A stretch of DNA of 15,996 nt from a bacterium (GTDB lineage Bacteria; Patescibacteriota; Microgenomatia; UBA1400; RBG-16-45-19). The notes beneath the pieces were generated by a model. It did no database searches. It saw nothing but the letters and a program-made list of their open reading frames with translations, and was not told where the DNA came from. The stretch lies in NCBI GenBank assembly GCA_003247275.1, contig QKAA01000058.1, positions 1 to 15,996 on the forward strand, written 5' to 3'. The position numbers were made by a program, and so were the translations under genes. Position 1 is the stretch's first letter; each line of letters begins with the position of its first letter. Shown here in pieces: positions 7,845 to 14,002 of this stretch.

Positions 7845-8365
7845 TGCCACACGGTTGTCTGATTAAGGGGTCCGATATCAATATCCAAATGATTCCATCC
7901 CTTAAAAGAGAAATCATTAATTGATGGCTCAACCAATGATTTAGCTATTCGGGGAACAGTTACGAATAACGATCCATGGGGAGAAAGTAATTCAGCCATC
8001 CCATCAAGGGCTTCTTTTTTATAAGACAACTTATGAATATAACTACGTGCAACAATCACTTCCATTGGAGGTGTTTCTAAAAAGTCATCTTTGCCGACTT
8101 CACCACACACAAAAGGGAAACCCGCAGCCGTTGCTAATGTTTCCATCTCTGGGTTCCGGTCAAACACGACAACGCCAGTCTGTGGGTATGTCTCTTTGAA
8201 TAATTTGGCTAAAATTAAGTCTCGATTGGTTCCAATAATTCCCACTCTACTCTCATCTTGCCGTAACAAAGCTCTCACTCTAATATTTCTCGAGATCAAC
8301 GAAAAGATTCTCTCTTCTACCGGTAAATTAATCCCTTCTGCAAACGATCTAAAAATTTCATTCAT
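7826..8365 (-). CDS. Degenerate class I methyltransferase-like protein
   Basis: The 179-aa protein looks like a Rossmann-fold methyltransferase: strand 1 RVGIIGTNRD at 40-49, strand 2 ending in D69 (VVVFDRNPE), a strand-4 segment MEVIVARSYIHKL, and a helix-strand unit MAELLSPHGSLFVTVP typical of motifs post I and III. The glycine-rich motif I, normally GxGxG, is reduced to GIIGTN, so SAM binding is uncertain. The tail (WNHLDIDIGPLNQTTVWQLTRRI) has the beta character of the family's last strands. I start at the ATG at 8365 because GTGAGG lies 7 nt upstream; an in-frame TTG at 8371 is too close to that site. It could be an atypical methyltransferase, or a fold relative with another role. It is probably co-transcribed with the small gene at 7546-7761. 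Confidence 0.7.
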   Translation of the reverse strand: MNEIFRSFAEGINLPVEERIFSLISRNIRVRALLRQDESRVGIIGTNRDLILAKLFKETYPQTGVVVFDRNPEMETLATAAGFPFVCGEVGKDDFLETPPMEVIVARSYIHKLSYKKEALDGMAELLSPHGSLFVTVPRIAKSLVEPSINDFSFKGWNHLDIDIGPLNQTTVWQLTRRI

Positions 8366-8445
8366 AGCCAAACCTCACAGATCACAACAATTGATAACTC
8401 GTATGTGGTGCCTATTCTATAGAAAAAAACAACAATTTCAACTAA

Positions 8446-8868
8446 TTAAGCTAACAATAACACTAAACCAACAATCGATAACACAATCCCCGTCGCACTT
8501 TTCACACTAATAACCTCATTAAATACTAATATTCCCAACACGACAGACAATAAAATTGTGCCCACTCTAGTTACGGCATTCCCTAATGAGAGTGGAGCGC
8601 CTCGCATAAACATGATTTGGTACGCCAAAAAAGCCAACACTGCCGTCAATCCCATTAAGATAATCAACGGTAAATCTGAGGAAGACACTAAAATTGTTTT
8701 TCCCGCTCGCTTATCCATCCAAAGCATAATTACTGCTGTTGCCAATCCAATAGCATAAACCGCAATCAGGCGAATCGGCAAAGACACTCGATCGGATAAT
8801 AGCTTAATCAACAAGCCATTGACCGCTAAAAAAACTGAATTTAAAAATGCAAACAAAGCCCAAGACAT
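8446..8868 (-). CDS. Half-size EamA/DMT family transporter
   Basis: The 140-aa protein is a single EamA domain with about five membrane helices. It begins MSWALFAFLNSVFLAVNGLLIK and has the family's characteristic RGAPLSLGNAVTRVGTILLSVVLGILVFNE region near the end. Full DMT transporters carry two such domains; the half-size form (COG2510-like) is a known group thought to work as a dimer. The substrate is unknown. It follows fbp by 53 nt on the same strand. There is only a weak purine stretch (GGGAAAAG) before the ATG. The complete ends and intact helices argue against it being a truncated full-length transporter. Confidence 0.83.
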   Translation of the reverse strand: MSWALFAFLNSVFLAVNGLLIKLLSDRVSLPIRLIAVYAIGLATAVIMLWMDKRAGKTILVSSSDLPLIILMGLTAVLAFLAYQIMFMRGAPLSLGNAVTRVGTILLSVVLGILVFNEVISVKSATGIVLSIVGLVLLLA

Positions 8869-8921
8869 TCAACTTTTCCCACAGTTACTAATATGTCTAG
8901 GATACAACAAACAAAGTTACT

Positions 8922-9941
8922 TTACTTACTTTTAAGAAATGCGTTTACCTCGTTCTTGCTGCCAATCACCACAGGTGACCGCTGATGAAGTGATGTTGGT
9001 TGAATATCCAAAATATCCATCTCCCCATTTGTTGCCCGTCCTCCAGCTTGTTCCGCGATAAAAGCCAATGGATTTAATTCACAATTTAATCGCAACTTTC
9101 CCTCGGGATGTTTTTTGTCTGATAGATATAAATACACTCCACCTTTTAATAAATTTCGATGAAAATCTGTCACTAACGAACCTGCATATCTCGCACTACA
9201 CGGTTTTTCTGGCATCGTTTTTAACATTTCGACAAACGCCACTACATGGGGAAACCACTGAGGGCTATAAGCCTCATTAACACTGTAATACATTGATTCT
9301 TCAGGGGTCACGATTTGAGGAAGTTCTTTCGACAGCACAAATTCACCGCTCGAATCTAGATTAAAATTAAATACACCATTACCAGTTGTGTATACCAACT
9401 TGGTGTCAAATCCAAACACGAAATAACCTGCGCCAACCTGTTCTCGACCTTTTTGAAGAAAATCAGCCTCATTTACAGACTCTTCTACAGAAGAGACTCG
9501 TTGATAAATTGAAAAAATCGATCCAATCGTAACGCTGGTGTCAAAATTAGATGAACCGTCCAAAGGGTCAAACCATAGTACGTATTTTCGCTTTGGATCT
9601 GGCTTAAACGGCACAAAAGTTGTCTCTTCCTCCGAAGCAAAACCTGCTACATGGGGATCTTTACTCATTACTTCTTTAAACAGATCATTTGCCTGTTTAT
9701 CAAGCTTAATGACTTTTTCACCCTGAACATTAATTTCTCCAGTTAAACCATAAGCCCCACTAGACTCCGCCTCCCTTGCTGTCTTAGAAATCCGTCTTGC
9801 CACCCGTGCTAAACCAAGCATAATCGAGGTAAGTGCTCCAGTCGCTTCAGGATGATGCCGCTGTTCATTCAATATGTGATCAGTAATACTAATCGGTAAA
9901 ATTGATTCTTGTCCATTTGCTCGAAGTGTTTCTGCTGACAT
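8922..9941 (-). CDS. fbp: Class I fructose-1,6-bisphosphatase
   Basis: The 339-aa protein is a full-length class I FBPase. It converts fructose 1,6-bisphosphate to fructose 6-phosphate in gluconeogenesis. Visible signatures are the GEINVQGEKVIKLD region at 68-81, the acidic cluster SEEE at 103-106, the metal-binding DPLDGSSNFD at 125-134, SVNEAYSPQWF at 220-230, RYAGSLVTDFHR at 251-262, YLYLSDKKHPEGKLRL around the substrate site, and E288 followed by AEQAGGRATNG. All catalytic positions I can judge are intact. The C-terminus (HQRSPVVIGSKNEV) is standard. A possible extended -10 lies 8 nt before the ATG, with no clear Shine-Dalgarno. Gluconeogenic capacity is worth noting if this is a reduced-genome symbiont. 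Confidence 0.96.
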   Translation of the reverse strand: MSAETLRANGQESILPISITDHILNEQRHHPEATGALTSIMLGLARVARRISKTAREAESSGAYGLTGEINVQGEKVIKLDKQANDLFKEVMSKDPHVAGFASEEETTFVPFKPDPKRKYVLWFDPLDGSSNFDTSVTIGSIFSIYQRVSSVEESVNEADFLQKGREQVGAGYFVFGFDTKLVYTTGNGVFNFNLDSSGEFVLSKELPQIVTPEESMYYSVNEAYSPQWFPHVVAFVEMLKTMPEKPCSARYAGSLVTDFHRNLLKGGVYLYLSDKKHPEGKLRLNCELNPLAFIAEQAGGRATNGEMDILDIQPTSLHQRSPVVIGSKNEVNAFLKSK

Positions 9942-9949
9942 ACCTAGTC

Positions 9950-9958
9950 AAATTAGCA
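9950..9958 (-). promoter_or_regulatory. Possible extended -10 of fbp
   Basis: TGC followed by TAATTT reads on the minus strand and ends 8 nt before the ATG. The transcript would be leaderless or nearly so. TAATTT is a moderate match and no -35 is evident. Confidence 0.3.
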
Positions 9959-9983
9959 TGAATTAACAAGCCAATCAATAAGC

Positions 9984-10006
9984 AGTATGACAAAATCATA
10001 CTTTTT
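9984..10006 (+). terminator. Hairpin with T-run between the 10020-10424 gene and fbp
   Basis: AGTATGA, loop CAAAA, TCATACT form a perfect 7-bp stem. The T-run follows on the plus strand, although both flanking genes are on the minus strand. It could end an antisense transcript or act as a 3' hairpin of the upstream minus-strand gene. Confidence 0.35.
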
Positions 10007-10019
10007 CCACAGTCAATTT

Positions 10020-10424
10020 TTACGCAGTTTCAACTATCTGACCAAAGTAATCAGCTAATGTGCTAGCCGGAATAGTTTCACCATTGAGACCTTTAACATT
10101 TTTTACATCAACGTCATACATAAGTATCTTAGGCAAGTTGTTTCGCTCACCTGGTTGTAACATGCTAAACCAAGTCACATCTAAAATAGTATTATTTTTC
10201 AACGCCACAACCCAATTATTGCTATCATCATCAAGATTTTGTCTCACTACCTCAGCCGAATAATCTAACTCCGTTAATCTTTTTGCAATTAACGGCGCCA
10301 TAAAACAACAGACGCAATCACCGAAACTGACTTCATAACCTCGTTTATCCGATAATTCTGCAAAAGCATCGGTTGTAATTTGTTCAACCATCTCTACAGA
10401 TAAATTTTCCGGCAATAATGACAT
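10020..10424 (-). CDS. Uncharacterised protein, possible papain/transglutaminase-like fold
   Basis: The 134-aa soluble protein has no signal peptide. A cysteine cluster DCVCC (C37, C39, C40) opens a helix, MAPLIAKRLTELDYSAEVV, followed by NNWVVALKNNTILDVTWF at 69-86. That order recalls small transglutaminase or papain-like folds, in which Cys at a helix start, His before a strand and Asp after the next strand form the triad. Here the expected His position is N70 and the Asp would be D82. If the fold call is right, the triad is incomplete and the protein may be inactive or use another residue. I regard the fold as a tentative reading. TATAAT lies 10 nt before the ATG and no Shine-Dalgarno is present, so the mRNA is probably nearly leaderless. 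Confidence 0.6.
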   Translation of the reverse strand: MSLLPENLSVEMVEQITTDAFAELSDKRGYEVSFGDCVCCFMAPLIAKRLTELDYSAEVVRQNLDDDSNNWVVALKNNTILDVTWFSMLQPGERNNLPKILMYDVDVKNVKGLNGETIPASTLADYFGQIVETA

Positions 10425-10434
10425 AACGAAAAAA

Positions 10435-10440
10435 ATTATA
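10435..10440 (-). promoter_or_regulatory. -10 element of the 10020-10424 gene
   Basis: A perfect TATAAT on the minus strand ends 10 nt before the ATG, predicting a leader of about 3-4 nt. The text between is a T-run ending CGTT. Confidence 0.5.
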
Positions 10441-10485
10441 TCATCAACCTAAATTAAAATGAGTCGAAAGACCTCTAATGAATAT

Positions 10486-11037
10486 TTAGCGCTCAACCAT
10501 AACCGCTTGTGTCGAATCATAACATTCCGGAATTAATTCAATCGGAAAATCAGCATAATCAGTCAAATCTTCGCACATCACCACACCATTTCCATCCCAC
10601 ACGATTTGCCACTCATCATCTACTTTTGCCGCAAACCAAATGCCTCCACCACTCTGAGGTGTAGTTGCTCCCACGCCTCCTGTCGCATATTCCCCATCAT
10701 TTTTTGCGATAGTTATAGCTATTTCGTCAGCCTCCCAATTATTTTTTGTCACCAAAGCCGCTTTAATTAATTCCTCATCAGTTTGTACCACTTCTGGCTC
10801 GATCTCTGGTTCAGCCTCGCATGGTTCTTCCCACACTCGTAAACATTTTTGTTTTACCTCGCACCAGCTATAACCCGCCCCAATCAAACAACCCCCCTCG
10901 TCAGTATCACCACCAATAATCTGCTCTTGCATCTCTATAGTATTTTTTTGCTTCACAATCACACTGAAAAGGAAAAACACGCCCATCAAAAACAAACCTA
11001 AAACAACAAGTCGTAAAGTTATAACTTTTGTCGCCAT
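10486..11037 (-). CDS. Membrane-anchored protein with CX8CX5CX7C motif and conserved C-terminal domain
   Basis: The 183-aa protein has a signal anchor at about residues 8-28 and an extracytoplasmic remainder. C50, C59, C65 and C73 form CX8CX5CX7C in CLIGAGYSWCEVKQKCLRVW, a small motif I have seen in uncharacterised proteins of Patescibacteria and some archaea. After an acidic linker (EAEPEIEPEVVQTD), residues about 86-183 form a domain with ITIAKNDGEYATGGVG, GGGIWFAAKVDDEWQIVWDGNG, MCEDLTDYADFPIELIPECYD. The last two cysteines may pair. The combination suggests a conserved secreted protein family without known function. Paired exported cysteines make it a possible client of the DipZ homologue, which is inference. 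A TGC-TAATAT extended -10 lies 8 nt before the ATG. It is divergent from the small plus-strand gene. Confidence 0.78.
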   Translation of the reverse strand: MATKVITLRLVVLGLFLMGVFFLFSVIVKQKNTIEMQEQIIGGDTDEGGCLIGAGYSWCEVKQKCLRVWEEPCEAEPEIEPEVVQTDEELIKAALVTKNNWEADEIAITIAKNDGEYATGGVGATTPQSGGGIWFAAKVDDEWQIVWDGNGVVMCEDLTDYADFPIELIPECYDSTQAVMVER

Positions 11038-11042
11038 CTAAC

Positions 11043-11124
11043 CTAATATTAGCAAATAAATATAACAATATAAAATAGGCTCGATTAACTTATATGAAAT
11101 CTTAATTTGCTACACTAATATTAG
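11043..11124. promoter_or_regulatory. Divergent promoter region with two copies of a 10-bp palindrome
   Basis: The perfect palindrome CTAATATTAG occurs at 11043-11052 and again at 11115-11124, 72 nt apart, one next to each of two divergent starts (11037 minus, 11140 plus). Each copy contains TAATAT, which may serve as the -10 box for the gene it faces. The copies may be a shared operator, or simply two similar -10 boxes. Confidence 0.4.
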
Positions 11125-11139
11125 AAGGAAAATGGTGCA

Positions 11140-11370
11140 ATGAAAATAAATAAAACCAAACTAAACAAAATCTTCTTGCTCAGTTGGAAGCGCATTTTAC
11201 TCATTATCGTGTTATTTTTCCTCTCAGCGATTCTTCATAATCTAGTCAGCGCCCTTCTCAACATTGAAGAAGCTCTCTTTTTTATCACCGCAGTCATCCT
11301 CATTCCCATCTACGCGCTAATTTCAGTAATTTATTCACTCATATACACAATCACGAAAAAACGCAGCTAA
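11140..11370 (+). CDS. Small two-helix membrane protein
   Basis: The 76-aa product is lysine-rich at both ends with two hydrophobic helices, about residues 17-38 and 45-68, so both ends should be cytoplasmic. No family is recognised. AGAAGGA lies about 10 nt before the ATG, and a nearer ATG at 11132 leads to a stop after three codons, so the start is secure. It is divergent from the cysteine-motif gene and convergent with the HAD gene, whose stop it overlaps by 4 nt. Confidence 0.65.
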   Translation: MKINKTKLNKIFLLSWKRILLIIVLFFLSAILHNLVSALLNIEEALFFITAVILIPIYALISVIYSLIYTITKKRS

Positions 11371-12194
11371 TTTTCCGCTTCCAGAAACGCCAACACTCCC
11401 GCATCAAACAATTGGGAGCCATACACCACATTCTGTTGATCTTTATCTTTTAACAATTCTTTTTCACCTACAAATACAAACTGACTTTGCAACCCTGCTC
11501 GCAGGAAATACTCATGCATATCATAATCCAATGGGCTATCGCCAAAGCAAACAATAGTTTTAAAGTGATTATTATTTGAATCAATAAAATCAACAAATTT
11601 TTGAGCGCCCAATGCCTTTCCCAACTTCTTACTATAGATATCAATGGCGATTCTTGTCCCCTCAACCATATAGGTATCATTTAACTTCATCTCCACCAAT
11701 AAATTAGCAATGATCGAAATTAATTTCTGTTGTGGTTCTCTAAATTCCGAAACTTTTTTTCCTGGCATCAATTCAATTGAGCACATGGCCTCTTTCGTTT
11801 TATCCAAAAACATCAATTCTGAAAAATCAGGTTTTGCCAACAAAAATTTGATTTTTTCATTAACAACCGCAGGAACGGTAAACTCTGCATCAATCATTTT
11901 TGTTGCCTTGCCAGCGGAATCAAACGTCACCTGAACCGCACCTATTTCTCCAATCACACACAAGTGTTGCAGTAAATCATTTTTTGGCAAGTAACCCATT
12001 AAGGGTTGAATGATTTCTTTCTCCACAAAATCAATCGACCGGCCTGTGTTAAGACCCACAAAACTATTTTCTTGTAACCGTTCAACTAACTCTTCAAACA
12101 GTTCAACCCGAACAACCTTTTTTGCCTCAGGATCAGTCAGCGTTCCGTCCACATCAAACAAATACGCTTTAGGTTTTTTCAATGAAGTTTCCAT
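11367..12194 (-). CDS. HAD superfamily phosphatase, probably type IIB
   Basis: The 275-aa protein has the four HAD motifs: I, YLFDVDGTLTD with D14 nucleophile and D16; II, LNTGRS with T50; III, a lysine in YSKKLGKA; IV, CFGDSPLDYDM with paired aspartates near residue 220. The long segment between motifs II and III is a C2-type cap as in Cof, sucrose-phosphatase and phosphomannomutase relatives. It likely dephosphorylates a sugar phosphate, but the substrate cannot be read. I start at the ATG at 12194, because a TATAAT ends 7 nt upstream, which predicts transcription starting on the ATG; an in-frame TTG at 12212 would lie upstream of that box. It overlaps the convergent gene's stop by 4 nt. 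Confidence 0.88.
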   Translation of the reverse strand: METSLKKPKAYLFDVDGTLTDPEAKKVVRVELFEELVERLQENSFVGLNTGRSIDFVEKEIIQPLMGYLPKNDLLQHLCVIGEIGAVQVTFDSAGKATKMIDAEFTVPAVVNEKIKFLLAKPDFSELMFLDKTKEAMCSIELMPGKKVSEFREPQQKLISIIANLLVEMKLNDTYMVEGTRIAIDIYSKKLGKALGAQKFVDFIDSNNNHFKTIVCFGDSPLDYDMHEYFLRAGLQSQFVFVGEKELLKDKDQQNVVYGSQLFDAGVLAFLEAEN

Positions 12195-12201
12195 TAACGA
12201 A

Positions 12202-12207
12202 ATTATA
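12202..12207 (-). promoter_or_regulatory. -10 element giving a leaderless HAD mRNA
   Basis: A perfect TATAAT on the minus strand followed by TTCGTTA (7 nt) and ATG. With a usual start 6-8 nt after the box, transcription begins at the first codon. No Shine-Dalgarno could be transcribed. Confidence 0.55.
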
Positions 12208-12220
12208 CTCAATCAAAAAC

Positions 12221-12526
12221 TTAAAATGAGCCAGAAAACAGTAAGATCAACACCACAATAGTTAAGGCAGCAAAAATGCCTACAGTTTTAACAAACAAAT
12301 CGACTGCTTCTTTTTTCTTTCCATCAATAAACAATAACAGAGGTTGATAAAAGAACAAATACGCCATCACTGCCACCGAAAGAGTTAACACAAATAACAC
12401 TGTAATTGGCGCGAAAAAAGTATCAGGTTTGTCTCGCAATGGGCGAGTCACAAACGTCATCACACTTACCACCAAAAAAATATACGCCGACGCACTCAAA
12501 GCATTAATGATTGGATTCTTGGTCAT
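12221..12526 (-). CDS. Conserved three-helix membrane protein
   Basis: The 101-aa protein has three hydrophobic helices, about residues 9-28, 38-60 and 80-98. The cytoplasmic-type loop between the last two reads YQPLLLFIDGKKKEAVDLFVKT. The opening NPIINALSASAYI and this loop resemble small membrane proteins that recur in Patescibacteria genomes as I remember them; no function is known. It follows the four-helix membrane gene by 23 nt, but a TATAAT in that gap, 7 nt from the ATG, suggests it also has its own leaderless transcript. Confidence 0.72.
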   Translation of the reverse strand: MTKNPIINALSASAYIFLVVSVMTFVTRPLRDKPDTFFAPITVLFVLTLSVAVMAYLFFYQPLLLFIDGKKKEAVDLFVKTVGIFAALTIVVLILLFSGSF

Positions 12527-12533
12527 TAAGAAT

Positions 12534-12539
12534 ATTATA
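12534..12539 (-). promoter_or_regulatory. -10 element giving a leaderless mRNA for the 101-aa gene
   Basis: A perfect TATAAT, preceded by TTTG, ends 7 nt before the ATG. The intervening ATTCTTA has no Shine-Dalgarno character. It has the same spacing as the HAD gene's box. Confidence 0.55.
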
Positions 12540-12549
12540 CAAAATTTGT

Positions 12550-13125
12550 TTAGTTTAATGTTGTAACTAAAGAAGAGTTTCTTAATTCTGTTAATTTAGA
12601 TATCCGATTTCCCAATAATTGAAAGACTACATATCGACCATAACTAAAAAAAGAAAATAGCAAAAACATCACTAACACTAGAATAACAGATTCTGATCCT
12701 GATTTAGAGGTAGGGACTAAGCAGCTAACAACACTTAATGTAAAGAAAAGAAGGATTACCCCCAAATTCCACCACCTACTGATATTAAGTTTAATTTTTA
12801 ATATCTTCTTATTAAAAAAATAAATTACTCCGCCAATCAAATTTAAAACAATGATGACTAGGGAAAGAAAATGCTTAATATCTTGAGTGTTATAGCTAGC
12901 TGATCCATTAAAACCGAGACGAGTGAGTAAAGGTATAAAAACAGGTGGAATATTTACAGCTTCGGTTGGAGAAAAGTTTATCCAGCTAATAATTAGAAAC
13001 ACAAGACTAAAAAGACCCACTTCAATTAACGCCTCATAACTAAGAATTCCCATTAGCCAACTAAAAATTTGAATTATCACCAGAAAGAATATATTTGGCT
13101 CTTCTGCTTGCTTCACAATTTCCAT
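12550..13125 (-). CDS. Four-helix membrane protein, function unknown
   Basis: The 191-aa protein has about four membrane helices: residues 12-28, 36-50, 86-106 and about 118-160, where two are close together. The first external loop is NFSPTEAVNIPPVFIPLLTRLGFNGS, and the C-terminal tail is polar. No family motif is recognised. Base composition is more AT-rich than neighbours. A weak -10-like TACACT lies 8 nt before the ATG and there is no Shine-Dalgarno. The 108-nt gap behind it (13126-13233) shows no further gene or clear terminator. Confidence 0.65.
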   Translation of the reverse strand: MEIVKQAEEPNIFFLVIIQIFSWLMGILSYEALIEVGLFSLVFLIISWINFSPTEAVNIPPVFIPLLTRLGFNGSASYNTQDIKHFLSLVIIVLNLIGGVIYFFNKKILKIKLNISRWWNLGVILLFFTLSVVSCLVPTSKSGSESVILVLVMFLLFSFFSYGRYVVFQLLGNRISKLTELRNSSLVTTLN

Positions 13126-13233
13126 ATAAATTCAGTGTACTTGGAAAAAGAATTGAAAACAAAATTAGTTATACATAACGCAAGGAAGTACTCTTCACCA
13201 CAAATCGTTTCAAACACAACACCATTATGAGGC

Positions 13234-13407
13234 TCAAAGTTTAAGGTACGTTAATAATTCATACATCAATATCGCTGGCCAAAAAATGGATTTAATGATC
13301 CCCAAAATAACGGCCCCAAACGTTCCCGCCTGCTGTAAAAAATAAAATAAAGCTCCGATAACTCCCAAACCATAAATAGCATCACCCGATTGGTTGCCTT
13401 TTTTCAC
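13234..13407 (-). CDS. Conserved 57-aa membrane protein (GDAIYGLGVIGAL family)
   Basis: The product, read from GTG at 13407, begins MKKGNQSGDAIYGLGVIGAL and continues with LQQAGTFGAVILGIIKSIFWPAILMYELL. Two short hydrophobic stretches flank a glycine-rich turn. Near-identical short proteins are widespread in bacteria and in Patescibacteria, to my recollection, with no known function. The GTG start is chosen because AGGAGG at 13413-13418 lies 5 nt upstream, an optimal ribosome site, and the family usually starts at this point. The ATG at 13437 would add ten residues and bury the ribosome site inside the gene. Confidence 0.8.
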   Translation of the reverse strand: MKKGNQSGDAIYGLGVIGALFYFLQQAGTFGAVILGIIKSIFWPAILMYELLTYLKL

Positions 13408-13481
13408 ACACACCTCCTGTTTCGAATCCTTTTTCATATATCAACAGTATATCAACAAAACAAATTATTTAATAAAAATAT

Positions 13482-13712
13482 TCAATTTCGTAGAGTAGAA
13501 AAAAAAGTATTAATAATTCGACCTAACGATCGCTCCACTACTTGGTCTGATAATTCATCACTTGTACTATCACCCGGCACTCCATCTAGAGGCAACTCAG
13601 TATTCATTGGATCTGCGTCAATAGTAGTGGCTTCTGGACTCTCTAAATGAGAAACTGTTTTTGTTCCTAGTTTAATTCCACCGTATATTATTTCTCCTTC
13701 TTCTATGCCCAT
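13482..13712 (-). CDS. Uncharacterised 76-aa acidic protein
   Basis: The protein starts MGIEEGEIIYGGIKLGTKT, has an acidic, proline- and serine-containing centre (DADPMNTELPLDGVPGD), and ends in a helix, DQVVERSLGRIINTFFSTLRN. It lacks a signal peptide and membrane helix. I do not recognise it. GGAGG lies 4 nt before the ATG, a good ribosome site that argues the gene is real. Upstream on the same strand lie a terminator-like hairpin and a larger foldable stretch, which suggests control by its leader RNA. The 57-aa gene follows after a short gap. Confidence 0.55.
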   Translation of the reverse strand: MGIEEGEIIYGGIKLGTKTVSHLESPEATTIDADPMNTELPLDGVPGDSTSDELSDQVVERSLGRIINTFFSTLRN

Positions 13713-13735
13713 ATGTCCTCCAGGTATATATTTGT

Positions 13736-13757
13736 AAAAAGCTGCTCAAGGCAGCTT
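13736..13757 (-). terminator. Terminator-like hairpin in the leader of the 76-aa gene
   Basis: On the minus strand AAGCTGC, loop CTTGA, GCAGCTT form a perfect 7-bp stem followed by five U. No gene lies upstream on this strand to be terminated, so it is either the end of a small RNA, an attenuator, or a 5' stabilising hairpin. The ribosome site of the 76-aa gene lies about 15 nt further on. Confidence 0.5.
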
Positions 13758-13767
13758 AAAAATCATT

Positions 13768-13871
13768 CTATCACAACGAAAATAAATCGACTCAATTTAT
13801 CAGAAGATCAGAAGTTTCTGACAAAGTATGCTGCACGTAACACAAAATCCACCACTTTAAAGTTGTGATAG
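13768..13871 (-). ncRNA. Candidate structured leader RNA
   Basis: The ends are a perfect 10-bp complement: CTATCACAAC (minus-strand 5' end, 13871-13862) and GTTGTGATAG (13777-13768). Inside are a 5-bp hairpin TCAGA/TCTGA with a four-base loop (13808-13821) and a 6-bp hairpin ATAAAT/ATTTAT with a seven-base loop (13782-13800). A possible AAAGT/ACTTT pairing encloses the rest of the 5' half. The closing stem is followed by the U5 hairpin and then the 76-aa gene. An outside segment AAAGTTG (13886-13880) can pair with CAACTTT (13865-13859) and so compete with the closing stem. No match to a known riboswitch class is recognised. TGATAGAAT within the 3' arm also resembles an extended -10, which is a rival explanation. 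Confidence 0.3.
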
Positions 13872-13989
13872 TTAATTTGCAACTTTCCGTAATTAAAAGT
13901 CTCATTATTAAATGTTTGCATTAATAACTTACATCTGGTTCAGACAATCCATACATCAATAGTTCTTGCTTTTCACCCAACAATATTCA

Positions 13990-13995
13990 TATCAT
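13990..13995 (+). promoter_or_regulatory. -10 element giving a leaderless mRNA for the 384-aa exoprotein
   Basis: TATCAT matches five of six -10 bases and ends 7 nt before the ATG at 14003. The gap TGTGTTA contains no Shine-Dalgarno, and an in-frame GTG at 13997 is a less likely start. Confidence 0.45.
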
Positions 13996-14002
13996 TGTGT
14001 TA

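Noticed and set aside
10002..10012. DnaA-box-like TTTTTCCACA, with similar words near 8876 and 15229
   Set aside because: They are single, scattered, imperfect copies with no cluster, AT-rich unwinding element or dnaA/dnaN genes nearby, so no origin is supported.
12195..12235. Similarity of the stretch CTCATTTTAA...TATAAT upstream of the HAD gene to that upstream of 10424
   Set aside because: The left part encodes the last codons of the 101-aa gene in one copy, so only the -10 box is likely to be functional in common.
13418..13430. TTCGAATCC, like a tRNA T-arm
   Set aside because: It lies at the ribosome site of the 57-aa gene and no acceptor, D or anticodon stems surround it.
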